Shown: in pieces, positions 7,305 through 14,540 of the stretch
How the letters are laid out: each line of letters starts with the position of its first letter
Position numbering within the stretch: position 1 is the first letter of the stretch
NCBI GenBank assembly: GCA_965368785.1
Contig: CBDUOG010000024.1
Coordinates: forward strand, 1-29,129
DNA length: 29,129 bases
Reading direction: 5' to 3'
Source: Silanimonas sp965368785
GTDB lineage: Bacteria > Pseudomonadota > Gammaproteobacteria > Xanthomonadales > Xanthomonadaceae
Program-made: the position numbers and the translations under genes
Notes under the pieces: model-generated
What the model was told of the DNA's origin: nothing
The model's database searches: none
What the model saw: only the letters and a program-made list of their open reading frames with translations

Positions 7305-7832
7305 ATGTCACGTGTAGCTAAAAAATCAATTGCTCTACCGAAAGGCGTCGAATTCAGCGCCAATGCCAGTACGTTTACGGTTAAGGGTACGAAGGGCTCC
7401 TTGAGCCTGCCGCGCGCAGCCGGTATCGACGTAACTGTAGACGGTGCCGAGTTGCAGGTAGTCTCAGCCACGGCTGATCAAGTGCCGATGGCGGGTACAA
7501 CCCGTGCCATTCTGGCCAATATGATCAAAGGTGTTTCCGACGGCTTCCAACGTAAGCTTGAACTGGTCGGCGTGGGTTATCGTGCCACCATGCAGGGCAG
7601 CGATTTGAGCCTGGCTTTGGGCTTCTCGCACCCGGTGGTGTTTAAGGCTCCGGCTGGAATTACTCTGCAGGCCCCAACCCAAACTGAAGTGCTGGTTTCC
7701 GGCGCTGATAAGCAGTTGGTCGGTGAAGTAGCAGCCAAGATCCGCGGATTCCGTCCGCCTGAACCTTATAAGGGCAAGGGTGTGCGTTATTCCGGCGAAC
7801 ATATCATCAGAAAGGAAGCCAAGAAGGCCTAA
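7305..7832 (+). CDS. rplF: 50S ribosomal protein L6 (uL6)
   Basis: The product is 175 residues (E. coli 177), with the two duplicated alpha/beta domains of L6. It starts MSRVAKKSIALPKGVEF and ends with the conserved IRGFRPPEPYKGKGVRY region. L6 sits near the sarcin-ricin loop and the factor-binding site. The gene follows rpsH by 17 bases, with GAGGAA in the spacer. Confidence 0.97.
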   Translation: MSRVAKKSIALPKGVEFSANASTFTVKGTKGSLSLPRAAGIDVTVDGAELQVVSATADQVPMAGTTRAILANMIKGVSDGFQRKLELVGVGYRATMQGSDLSLALGFSHPVVFKAPAGITLQAPTQTEVLVSGADKQLVGEVAAKIRGFRPPEPYKGKGVRYSGEHIIRKEAKKA

Positions 7833-7881
7833 TTAATCGTTTAACGATTTGGTTCTTCAGCTTCTTAATAGGAATTCCATC

Positions 7882-8235
7882 ATGGAAAAGAAAATTGCCC
7901 GTCTGCGTCGTGCCAAGCGTACACGCGCTCACATTAAAGCTCTTGGCGTAGCTCGTCTGTCGGTTTTGCGCACGGGTCAACACCTGTATGCGCAGATCTT
8001 CTCGGCTGACGGCGCTAAAGTTTTAGCCGCCGCATCAACCGTGCAGCCTGAAGTCAGCAATGGCTTGAAGTATTGCCGTAACGTTGAAGCTGCAGCAGCA
8101 GTTGGTAAAGCGATTGCCGAAAAAGCAAAAGCAGCCGGTATTACCCAGGTCGCATTTGACCGCTCTGGTTACCGTTATCACGGCCGCATCAAGGCTCTTG
8201 CCGATGCAGCTCGTGAAGGCGGCCTACAGTTTTAA
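7882..8235 (+). CDS. rplR: 50S ribosomal protein L18 (uL18)
   Basis: The ATG at 7882, preceded by AGGAA (7871-7875), gives a 117-residue product as in E. coli. The frame is open a little further upstream (to 7849), but that part lies in the spacer after rplF and has no ribosome binding site. The C-terminal half with AFDRSGYRYHGRIKALADAAREGG is the conserved 5S rRNA-binding domain. L18 forms the 5S particle with L5. Confidence 0.97.
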   Translation: MEKKIARLRRAKRTRAHIKALGVARLSVLRTGQHLYAQIFSADGAKVLAAASTVQPEVSNGLKYCRNVEAAAAVGKAIAEKAKAAGITQVAFDRSGYRYHGRIKALADAAREGGLQF

Positions 8236-8289
8236 TAAGTAAGTAAACACAACTATAAGCGGCTAAGCCGTAATTTTTTAGGAAATACT

Positions 8290-8817
8290 ATGAGCAGTAA
8301 CGAATCTAGAGATCGTCGTGACCGTGATGGTAATGACGATGGCATGATCGAAAAGCTGGTTGCCGTCAACCGCGTATCCAAGACTGTGAAGGGTGGTCGT
8401 CAATTCACTTTCACCGCCTTGACCGTTGTAGGTGATGGTGCTGGAAAAGTCGGTTTCGGTTATGGCAAGGCGAAAGAAGTACCGATCGCAATTCAAAAAT
8501 CGATGGAATACGCGCGTCGCGCAATGGTTTCCATTGATCTGAACGAGGGCACCTTGTGGCATCCGGTCAAGGCCGGTCACGGCGCAGCCCGCGTTTATAT
8601 GCAGCCCGCTTCCGCAGGTACCGGCGTAATTGCTGGTGGTGCGATGCGTGCAGTGCTTGAAGCAGTCGGCGTTAAAGACGTTTTGGCTAAGGCAGTCGGT
8701 TCGCGCAATCCAATCAACCTGGTTCGCGCAACGGTACGTGGCTTGGTCATGATGCACTCACCGAAAGTGATTGCAGCCAAGCGCGGTAAGCGCGTCGAGG
8801 AGGTGCTCAATGGCTAA
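8290..8817 (+). CDS. rpsE: 30S ribosomal protein S5 (uS5)
   Basis: The product is 175 residues, longer than E. coli S5 (167) because of a charged N-terminal extension rich in Arg and Asp (residues 1-18). Such an extension is typical of Xanthomonas-type S5. The S5 double-stranded RNA-binding domain follows (KLVAVNRVSKTVKGGR onward), then the C-terminal domain with GVKDVLAKAVGSRNPINLVRA. S5 lies at the mRNA entry channel and influences decoding accuracy. It overlaps rpmD by eight bases. Confidence 0.97.
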   Translation: MSSNESRDRRDRDGNDDGMIEKLVAVNRVSKTVKGGRQFTFTALTVVGDGAGKVGFGYGKAKEVPIAIQKSMEYARRAMVSIDLNEGTLWHPVKAGHGAARVYMQPASAGTGVIAGGAMRAVLEAVGVKDVLAKAVGSRNPINLVRATVRGLVMMHSPKVIAAKRGKRVEEVLNG

Positions 8818-9001
8818 GGCTAAAGCAAAAACAATTAAGGTTCGTTTGGTCAAGGGCCTGCGCGGTTCGCAATCGCGTCACCGTTTGTCGGTGAAAGCTC
8901 TCGGACTGAACAAATTGAACGATGTTCGTGAACTGACGGATTCCCCGCAGGTTCGCGGACTGATCAACCAAGTGCATTACTTGGTGCGTGTTGAATCCTA
9001 A
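8810..9001 (+). CDS. rpmD: 50S ribosomal protein L30 (uL30)
   Basis: The ATG at 8810 lies within the end of rpsE and has a strong GAGGAGG (8797-8803) upstream, so coupled translation is likely. The product is 63 residues (E. coli 59). The core KVRLVKGLRGSQSRHRLSVKALGL is the L30 signature, and LINQVHYLVRV ends it. In-frame codons upstream to 8771 belong to rpsE sequence and are not part of L30. Confidence 0.96.
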   Translation: MAKAKAKTIKVRLVKGLRGSQSRHRLSVKALGLNKLNDVRELTDSPQVRGLINQVHYLVRVES

Positions 9002-9022
9002 GCGTACTAAGGAGAATTGAAT

Positions 9023-9457
9023 ATGCGTATGAATACACTCAAGCCTGCAGACGGCGCCCGTAAAGAAGGCGTACGTAAAGGCCGCGGAATTGGTTCCGGT
9101 TTAGGCAAGACCTGTGGCCGTGGCCACAAAGGTTCGTTTGCCCGCTCCGGTAAAGGCAAGATTAAAGCCGGCTTCGAAGGCGGCCAGATGCCTATGTACA
9201 AGCGTTTGCCAAAAGTTGGCTTCCGCTCGCGCATGAAGAATGACACCGCCGAAGTCATGCTGTACAAGCTTGATTTGCTGGATGCAGGCACCATTGATTT
9301 TGATGCCTTGCAAGCAGCCGGTTTGGTCAACTCTAAGGCTAAGTTCGCCAAGATCGTGAAGAAGGGCGAAATCACCAAGAAGTTTTCGTTGAAGGGCATT
9401 GCAGCCACCGCTGGCGCGAAAGCCGCCATCGAAGCTGCCGGCGGCAGCGTGGAGTAA
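9023..9457 (+). CDS. rplO: 50S ribosomal protein L15 (uL15)
   Basis: The ATG at 9023, eight bases after AAGGAG (9009-9014), gives 144 residues, the same as E. coli. A second ATG two codons later (9029) is the alternative and gives the more common start MNTLKPADGARK. The glycine- and arginine-rich N-terminal stretch (GRGIGSGLGKTCGRGHKG) is typical and penetrates 23S rRNA. A TTG at 9017 in frame is too close to the ribosome binding site. Confidence 0.97.
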   Translation: MRMNTLKPADGARKEGVRKGRGIGSGLGKTCGRGHKGSFARSGKGKIKAGFEGGQMPMYKRLPKVGFRSRMKNDTAEVMLYKLDLLDAGTIDFDALQAAGLVNSKAKFAKIVKKGEITKKFSLKGIAATAGAKAAIEAAGGSVE

Positions 9458-9461
9458 TCGA

Positions 9462-10838
9462 TTGTCTTCTGCACAAACCTCGGCTGGATTGATGGGTGGG
9501 CTCGGTAAATACACCGAGCTCAAAGATCGTTTGTTGTTCGTCGTCATGGCGCTGATTGTTTACCGGATCGGTTCATTCATCCCAGTGCCCGGCGTGAACT
9601 CAGATGCAATGTTGAGCCTGATGGAAAGTCAGACCGGCATCATCGATATGTTCAATATGTTTTCAGGTGGTGCCCTTTCGCGCTTCTCGATTTTCGCATT
9701 GAACGTCATCCCATACATTTCGTCGTCGATTATTGTGCAGTTGATGGGTCAGGTTTATGAGCCGTGGAAAGCCCTGAAGAAAGAGGGTGAAAGCGGTCGA
9801 CGTAAGCTCACTTCTTACGGACGTTATGGCGCCGTTATCTTGGCCGTCGTTCAGGCTGCGAGTATCGCAACGGCGCTACAGACACAGAACTTCGAAGGCC
9901 AATCGGTTGTTTATCAGCCTGGTTTTGGCTTCGTGTTTACCGCAATCATTTCATTGACCGCCGGCACCATCTTCCTGATGTGGCTGGGCGAGCAAATTAC
10001 CGAGCGCGGTATTGGTAACGGTGTTTCGCTGATTATTTTTGCCGGTATCGTCGCAGCGCTCCCGAGTGCCGTGATTAGTACCTTACAACAGGCCGGTAGC
10101 GGTGAGCTGCAGTGGATTGTCGTCATTATCGTTGCGGCGCTGGCTTTAGGCGTTATCTACTTCGTGATCTTCATGGAGCGCGGTCAACGGCGCATTACCG
10201 TTAATTACGCCCGCCAGCAAGCCGGTCGCCAGGGCTATCAAAACCAAAGCACTCATTTGCCTTTGAAGCTGAATATGTCGGGTGTTATTCCGCCGATTTT
10301 TGCCTCAGCATTGATTATGCTGCCCGCTACGGTTACGCAGTGGACCGGCACCACCACCGAAGCAAGTACCGGCGCCTGGTCTGAAGTGACCATTTGGCTG
10401 CAGCGTATCGCCACCGCTTTGGGTCCGAATGAGCCGTTGCACATGCTGCTGTACGGCGCGATGATCATGGGTTTCGCGTTCTTCTACACCGCTTTGGTGT
10501 TCAATTCGCAGGAAACCGCGGACAACTTAAAGCGTCAGGGCGCGCTGATTCCGGGCTTGCGTCCGGGCAAAGCGACCGGTGAGTATATTGATGGCGTGAT
10601 GACACGCTTGACCCTGATTGGCTCTTTATATCTGGTGGCCGTCTGCTTACTGCCCCAGGCGCTTCAGAGCTTTTGGTCGGTACCGTTTTACTTCGGCGGC
10701 ACTTCGCTGCTGATTGTCGTGGTTGTTGTAATGGACTTTACTGCGCAGATTCAAGCGCACCTGTATTCGCACCAGTACGATAGCTTGTTAAAGAAAAACT
10801 TGAAGGGCGGTTCGCGCGGCGGCTTTGCGCGCGGATAA
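9462..10838 (+). CDS. secY: Protein translocase subunit SecY, probable TTG start
   Basis: SecY is the channel-forming subunit of the SecYEG translocon in the inner membrane. The product has ten recognisable hydrophobic segments, with early motifs VYRIGSFIPVPGV and ALNVIPYISSSIIVQL, and the late segment QGALIPGLRPGKATGEYID. I choose the TTG at 9462, which lies 7 bases after GGAG (9451-9454) and gives 458 residues starting M-S-S-A-Q-T-S-A-G. The first ATG (9492) would cut ten residues and has no good ribosome binding site. It follows rplO by four bases. Confidence 0.93.
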   Translation: MSSAQTSAGLMGGLGKYTELKDRLLFVVMALIVYRIGSFIPVPGVNSDAMLSLMESQTGIIDMFNMFSGGALSRFSIFALNVIPYISSSIIVQLMGQVYEPWKALKKEGESGRRKLTSYGRYGAVILAVVQAASIATALQTQNFEGQSVVYQPGFGFVFTAIISLTAGTIFLMWLGEQITERGIGNGVSLIIFAGIVAALPSAVISTLQQAGSGELQWIVVIIVAALALGVIYFVIFMERGQRRITVNYARQQAGRQGYQNQSTHLPLKLNMSGVIPPIFASALIMLPATVTQWTGTTTEASTGAWSEVTIWLQRIATALGPNEPLHMLLYGAMIMGFAFFYTALVFNSQETADNLKRQGALIPGLRPGKATGEYIDGVMTRLTLIGSLYLVAVCLLPQALQSFWSVPFYFGGTSLLIVVVVVMDFTAQIQAHLYSHQYDSLLKKNLKGGSRGGFARG

Positions 10839-11051
10839 GCGGTTGATTTGGTCGCGCTAGAGTAGCGCGGCCGGCCAAACCCGGTAACGGGGGAGGTCAG
10901 CAATCACTTGACGCCGGAGCATGGGCACACTCCCCATGCCGGGCTTTAGGAATTTTGGTTCCTAAGGCTTCCAAACAACCCAAAGCCTTGTTAAACTAGT
11001 AAATTCCCTACGCCTTTGTGGCGTCGTTGTTATATTTTGGAGAATCGCGTT
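10839..11051 (+). promoter_or_regulatory. Hairpin-rich leader of the alpha operon; no rpmJ
   Basis: This 213-base spacer holds no gene; rpmJ (L36), found here in E. coli, is absent. It is dense with inverted repeats: 10853-10859 with 10863-10869 (7 pairs, 3-base loop, with TTTGG/CCAAA outside at 10847-10851 and 10875-10879); CCCG 10880-10883 with CGGG 10888-10891 around a GTAA loop; 10919-10925 with 10933-10939; TTAGGAA 10946-10952 with 10959-10965; ACGCC 11010-11014 with GGCGT 11020-11024. In E. coli, S4 represses the alpha operon by binding its leader near rpsM; a similar role here is inference. I found no convincing promoter. Confidence 0.5.
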
Positions 11052-11408
11052 ATGGCGCGTATTGCCGGTGTCAACTTGCCGGTCCAGAAGCATGTCTGGG
11101 TCGGCTTGCAAAGTATTTTTGGAATCGGACGCACGCGTTCGAAGCTCGTGTGTGATTTGGCCGGAGTTAATCCGTCAACTAAGATCCGTGATCTCTCGGA
11201 GCCTGAAGTTGAGCGTATTCGTTCGGAAATCGCCAAGTTTACGGTTGAAGGTGATCTTCGCCGCGAAGTCGGTATGTCGATTAAGCGATTGATGGATCTG
11301 GGCTGCTACCGCGGTCTGCGTCATCGTCGTGGTCTGCCTTTGCGCGGACAACGTACCCGTACCAACGCCCGTACCCGTAAGGGTCCGCGTAAAGCCATCA
11401 AGAAATAA
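11052..11408 (+). CDS. rpsM: 30S ribosomal protein S13 (uS13)
   Basis: The ATG at 11052, after TTGGAGA (11037-11043), gives MARIAGVNLPVQKHVWVGL and 118 residues, as in E. coli. The conserved C-terminal tail RGLRHRRGLPLRGQRTRTN is complete. S13 lies in the head of the 30S subunit, forms inter-subunit bridges with L5 and contacts P-site tRNA. It is the first gene of the alpha operon, behind the structured spacer. Confidence 0.98.
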   Translation: MARIAGVNLPVQKHVWVGLQSIFGIGRTRSKLVCDLAGVNPSTKIRDLSEPEVERIRSEIAKFTVEGDLRREVGMSIKRLMDLGCYRGLRHRRGLPLRGQRTRTNARTRKGPRKAIKK

Positions 11409-11420
11409 AGGATAGCGCCC

Positions 11421-11813
11421 ATGAGCAAGCAGGCAGCTGCCAAAACTAAGAAGAAGGTAAAGCGTATCGTCACTGACGGTATCGCCCACGTCCAAGCTTC
11501 TTTCAATAACACCGTGATTACGATTACGGACCGCCAGGGTAACGCGTTGTCTTGGGCCACCTCCGGTGGTGCAGGCTTCCGCGGCTCGCGTAAGTCCACC
11601 CCATTCGCTGCACAGGTTGCTGCGGAGAAGGCTGGCAAAGTCGCTCAGGACTATGGCCTGAAGACGCTGGAAGTTCGTATCAAGGGCCCGGGTCCGGGTC
11701 GCGAGTCAGCCGTTCGTGCGTTGAACGCTGTTGGCTATAAAATCACCAATATCATTGACGTTACGCCGATTCCGCACAACGGCTGCCGTCCGCCCAAAAA
11801 GCGTCGCGTTTAA
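11421..11813 (+). CDS. rpsK: 30S ribosomal protein S11 (uS11)
   Basis: The product is 130 residues (E. coli 129). The conserved motifs GIAHVQASFNNTVITITDRQG, ATSGGAGFRGSRKSTPFAAQ and IPHNGCRPPKKRRV are all present. S11 is part of the platform of the small subunit, near the mRNA exit and the Shine-Dalgarno helix. It sits 12 bases after rpsM with AAGGA in the spacer. Confidence 0.98.
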   Translation: MSKQAAAKTKKKVKRIVTDGIAHVQASFNNTVITITDRQGNALSWATSGGAGFRGSRKSTPFAAQVAAEKAGKVAQDYGLKTLEVRIKGPGPGRESAVRALNAVGYKITNIIDVTPIPHNGCRPPKKRRV

Positions 11814-11831
11814 GGGCTGGGAGAATTATAT

Positions 11832-12458
11832 ATGGCACGTTATCTCGGTCCAACCTGTAAGCTCGCTCGCCGTGAAGGCGCAGATTTGATGCTGAAGTCT
11901 CCGGCGCGCGCGCTGGATTCCAAGTGCAAATTGGAGCAAAAACCAGGTCAACATGGCGCAGCCCGTAAGGGTAAGCTCTCCGACTATGCAACCCAGCTGC
12001 GTGAAAAGCAGAAGGTAAAGCGTTTGTACGGTTTGCTGGAGCGTCAATTCCGCAATTATTACAAAAAAGCATCGAACCGCAAGGGCAACACTGGTGAGAA
12101 CCTGTTGCAAATGTTGGAGCAGCGTTTAGATAACGTTGTTTTCCGCATGGGTTTTGCGGTGACCCGCGCTCAAGCTCGTCAGCTGGTTTCGCACCGCGGC
12201 GTTCTGATCAATGGTCAGTCGGTCAACTTGCCGTCTTATCAAATTAAGGCCGGTGATCAGGTTAGCCTGCGCGAAAAAGCTCAGCGTCAGTTGAGTGTGC
12301 AGGAAGCGGTCAATTTGTCTCAGCAGATGGACCTTGTCCCGAGCTGGTGCGAAGTTGATGCCAAGAAGTTCTCCGGTGTCTTCAAGGCCATTCCTGATCG
12401 CGCTGATCTCCCATCCGACATCAATGAAGCGTTGATTGTCGAGTTGTACTCGAAGTAA
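11832..12458 (+). CDS. rpsD: 30S ribosomal protein S4 (uS4)
   Basis: The product is 208 residues (E. coli 206). It starts MARYLGPTCKLARREG and has the S4 RNA-binding domain around LDNVVFRMGFAVTRAQARQ (about residues 97-115). S4 starts 30S assembly on the 5' domain of 16S rRNA, acts in proofreading fidelity, and in E. coli represses the alpha operon. The N-terminal region has single cysteines rather than a full zinc-binding set, so this is the zinc-free form. Confidence 0.98.
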   Translation: MARYLGPTCKLARREGADLMLKSPARALDSKCKLEQKPGQHGAARKGKLSDYATQLREKQKVKRLYGLLERQFRNYYKKASNRKGNTGENLLQMLEQRLDNVVFRMGFAVTRAQARQLVSHRGVLINGQSVNLPSYQIKAGDQVSLREKAQRQLSVQEAVNLSQQMDLVPSWCEVDAKKFSGVFKAIPDRADLPSDINEALIVELYSK

Positions 12459-12476
12459 TCGAGGAGAAACGAGTCC

Positions 12477-13475
12477 ATGACGGTATCTGCAAATCAAGTC
12501 ATGCGGGCCAAAGGCCCGCAAATCGAACGCCTTGACGGCAATCGCGCAAAAGTGGTCATCGAGCCGCTTGAGCGTGGTTATGGTCATACGCTGGGTAATT
12601 CCCTGCGCCGCGTTCTGCTCTCGTCCATTCCGGGCGCGGCCATCACTGAAGTCGAAATAGATGGCGTTCTTCACGAGTACACCACTGTGGAAGGACTGCA
12701 AGAAGACGTATTAGAAGTGTTGCTCAACCTTAAAGACATTGCGATCAAGATGCACAACGTTGAAACCGCTACTTTGAGCCTGGAAAAGAAGGGCGCTGGT
12801 GTGGTTACTGCGAGTGACATCAAGGTTGATCACAATATCGAGATCGTTAATGGCGATCACGTGATCTGCACGCTGACCAAGGACGCTTCGATCAACATGC
12901 GCCTGAAGGTACAGCGCGGTTTTGGTTACCAGCCTGCTGCTGCGCGCCGCCGTCCGGACGAAGAAACCTCCGCAATCGGCCGTCTGCTGTTGGATGCCAG
13001 TTTCTGCCCGGTTCGCCGTGTCGCTTATGCTGTTGAGTCGGCTCGCGTTGAACAACGTACAGATCTGGATAAGTTGGTTATTGAAATTGAAACCAACGGT
13101 ACGATTGATGCTGAAGAAGCAATCAAGACAGCCGCTGGCATTTTGGCTGACCAATTGTCGGTATTTGGTGATTTCACGCAGCGCGAACGCGGTGCACCGA
13201 AGTCACAGAACACCGGTATTGATCCAATCTTGTTGCGTCCGATCGATGATCTCGATTTGACCGTGCGTTCGGCGAACTGTCTGAAAGCGGAAAGCATCTA
13301 CTACATCGGTGATTTGGTACAACGCACCGAAGTGGAGTTGCTGAAAACTCCGAATCTGGGCAAGAAGTCGCTCACAGAAATTAAAGAGGTGCTGGCCCAA
13401 CGTGGCTATGCACTGGGTATGAAGCTCGAGAACTGGCCGCCTGCCGGCCTGACTCAGGGCGTGATGATGGGCTAA
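12477..13475 (+). CDS. rpoA: DNA-directed RNA polymerase subunit alpha
   Basis: The product is 332 residues (E. coli 329). The N-terminal domain (about 1-235) has the assembly motif GYGHTLGNSLRRVLLSS near residue 35. The C-terminal domain includes LTVRSANCLKAESIYYIGDL, which holds the arginine corresponding to R265 of E. coli, used for UP-element and activator contacts. The alpha dimer is the scaffold for beta and beta-prime assembly. GAGGAGA (12459-12465) precedes the ATG. The gene lies between rpsD and rplQ as in E. coli. Confidence 0.98.
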   Translation: MTVSANQVMRAKGPQIERLDGNRAKVVIEPLERGYGHTLGNSLRRVLLSSIPGAAITEVEIDGVLHEYTTVEGLQEDVLEVLLNLKDIAIKMHNVETATLSLEKKGAGVVTASDIKVDHNIEIVNGDHVICTLTKDASINMRLKVQRGFGYQPAAARRRPDEETSAIGRLLLDASFCPVRRVAYAVESARVEQRTDLDKLVIEIETNGTIDAEEAIKTAAGILADQLSVFGDFTQRERGAPKSQNTGIDPILLRPIDDLDLTVRSANCLKAESIYYIGDLVQRTEVELLKTPNLGKKSLTEIKEVLAQRGYALGMKLENWPPAGLTQGVMMG

Positions 13476-13502
13476 GCCCGTCAGCTATTAAGGAATAAGA
13501 CC

Positions 13503-13883
13503 ATGCGCCATCGTAATTCCGGACGCAATTTCAGCCGCACTACTGCTCATCGCGAGTCGATGTTCCGTAATATGGCCGCGTCATTGTTTAAACATGAAAT
13601 TATCCGTACCACTTTGCCGAAGGCTAAAGAGCTTCGCCGTGTTGCTGAGCCGCTCATTACCATTAGCAAGAACGATGGTGTAGCGAATCGCCGCTTGGCT
13701 TTTGCTCGTCTGCGCGACAAAGAGGCCGTTGGTAAGTTGTTCGTAGAGCTCGGACCGCGCTACAAGGAGCGTGCAGGTGGTTACTTGCGCATCCTCAAGT
13801 GTGGTTTCCGCGCCGGTGACAATGCACCGATGGCATACGTCGAGCTGGTTGATCGTCCGATGGACGATGCAGCGGCCGAGTAA
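13503..13883 (+). CDS. rplQ: 50S ribosomal protein L17 (bL17)
   Basis: The product is 126 residues (E. coli 127). It starts MRHRNSGRNFSRTTAHRESM and contains KAKELRRVAEPLIT and the conserved GGYLRILKCGFRAGDNAPMAYVEL segment. L17 lies near the tunnel exit. It is the last gene of the alpha operon and is followed 21 bases later by a strong intrinsic terminator, so the superoperon ends here. Confidence 0.98.
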   Translation: MRHRNSGRNFSRTTAHRESMFRNMAASLFKHEIIRTTLPKAKELRRVAEPLITISKNDGVANRRLAFARLRDKEAVGKLFVELGPRYKERAGGYLRILKCGFRAGDNAPMAYVELVDRPMDDAAAE

Positions 13884-13904
13884 GTGCTGAGAATCGATTA
13901 AAGC

Positions 13905-13932
13905 AAGGGCCCCGTCAGGGGCCTTTTGTTTT
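13905..13932 (+). terminator. Intrinsic terminator after rplQ
   Basis: GGCCCC (13908-13913) pairs perfectly with GGGGCC (13918-13923) around GTCA. The stem extends by A-T and G-U pairs from 13905, and a T-rich tail (TTTTGTTTTT) follows. It closes the S10-spc-alpha superoperon. Confidence 0.9.
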
Positions 13933-13978
13933 TGAGTAAATGCTTGATAATGCTGAACAACTGATACCGAGTATTCCT

Positions 13979-14488
13979 ATGAATTTGAATCCATTGGCCT
14001 GGTCATTTCGCGCGCAGATGCTTTTCGGAGCATTTGTTTCAGCAGCGCTGATTGCCTACGCACTCTATGTTGAGCATGGGATGCTGATGCTGCCGTGTCC
14101 GTTATGCATCTATCAACGCATCGCGTTTGTATTGGTCGGTTCAGTTGGCCTGGTTGCCGCTCTACACAGCCCGAAAGGCCGATTGATGCGCGGAATTTAT
14201 GGCTATGCGGCATTCTTCCTCGCGCTACTAGGGGCAGGCGTCGCGGCGCGGCACCTGTGGCTGCAAATGCAGCCGCCCTCGGGCTTCTCGAGCTGTGGCG
14301 GGGTGGGGTTGGAGCATCTATTTAAAAGTCTAGACTGGGTCGATGCCTTGGCGGTAAGTCTGTCCGGTTCGGCGGATTGTGCGAAAGTAGATTGGAGTTT
14401 GTTCGGGCTATCGATGCCCGGCTGGACCCTTATTTGTTACTCAATGTTAGCATTGGGCGCGCTCTGCGCAGCCCGTAATAAGCGCTAA
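13979..14488 (+). CDS. dsbB: Disulfide bond formation protein B (quinone-linked)
   Basis: DsbB reoxidises periplasmic DsbA and passes electrons to membrane quinones. The 169-residue product has four hydrophobic membrane segments, the first periplasmic pair CPLC at residues 40-43, and a second loop with cysteines in SSCGGVGLEHL and GSADCAKVDW, followed by LFGLSMPGW. All four functional cysteines are therefore present. I use the ATG at 13979. An upstream in-frame ATG (13940) overlaps the terminator tail and a GATAAT box (13946-13951) that could be its promoter -10. No dsbA is nearby. Confidence 0.93.
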   Translation: MNLNPLAWSFRAQMLFGAFVSAALIAYALYVEHGMLMLPCPLCIYQRIAFVLVGSVGLVAALHSPKGRLMRGIYGYAAFFLALLGAGVAARHLWLQMQPPSGFSSCGGVGLEHLFKSLDWVDALAVSLSGSADCAKVDWSLFGLSMPGWTLICYSMLALGALCAARNKR

Positions 14489-14540
14489 TCTTCACGCGCC
14501 TTGGTGTAGCATTTAACAAGCCGCTAAATTGGAATTTTGT

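Noticed and set aside
10839..11051. rpmJ (L36) expected between secY and rpsM
   Set aside because: No frame carries the short basic L36 pattern with its zinc-binding cysteines and histidine; the gene is not here.
13940..13978. Upstream in-frame start for dsbB at 13940
   Set aside because: It overlaps the rplQ terminator tail and lacks a ribosome binding site; the ATG at 13979 gives the usual DsbB N-terminus.
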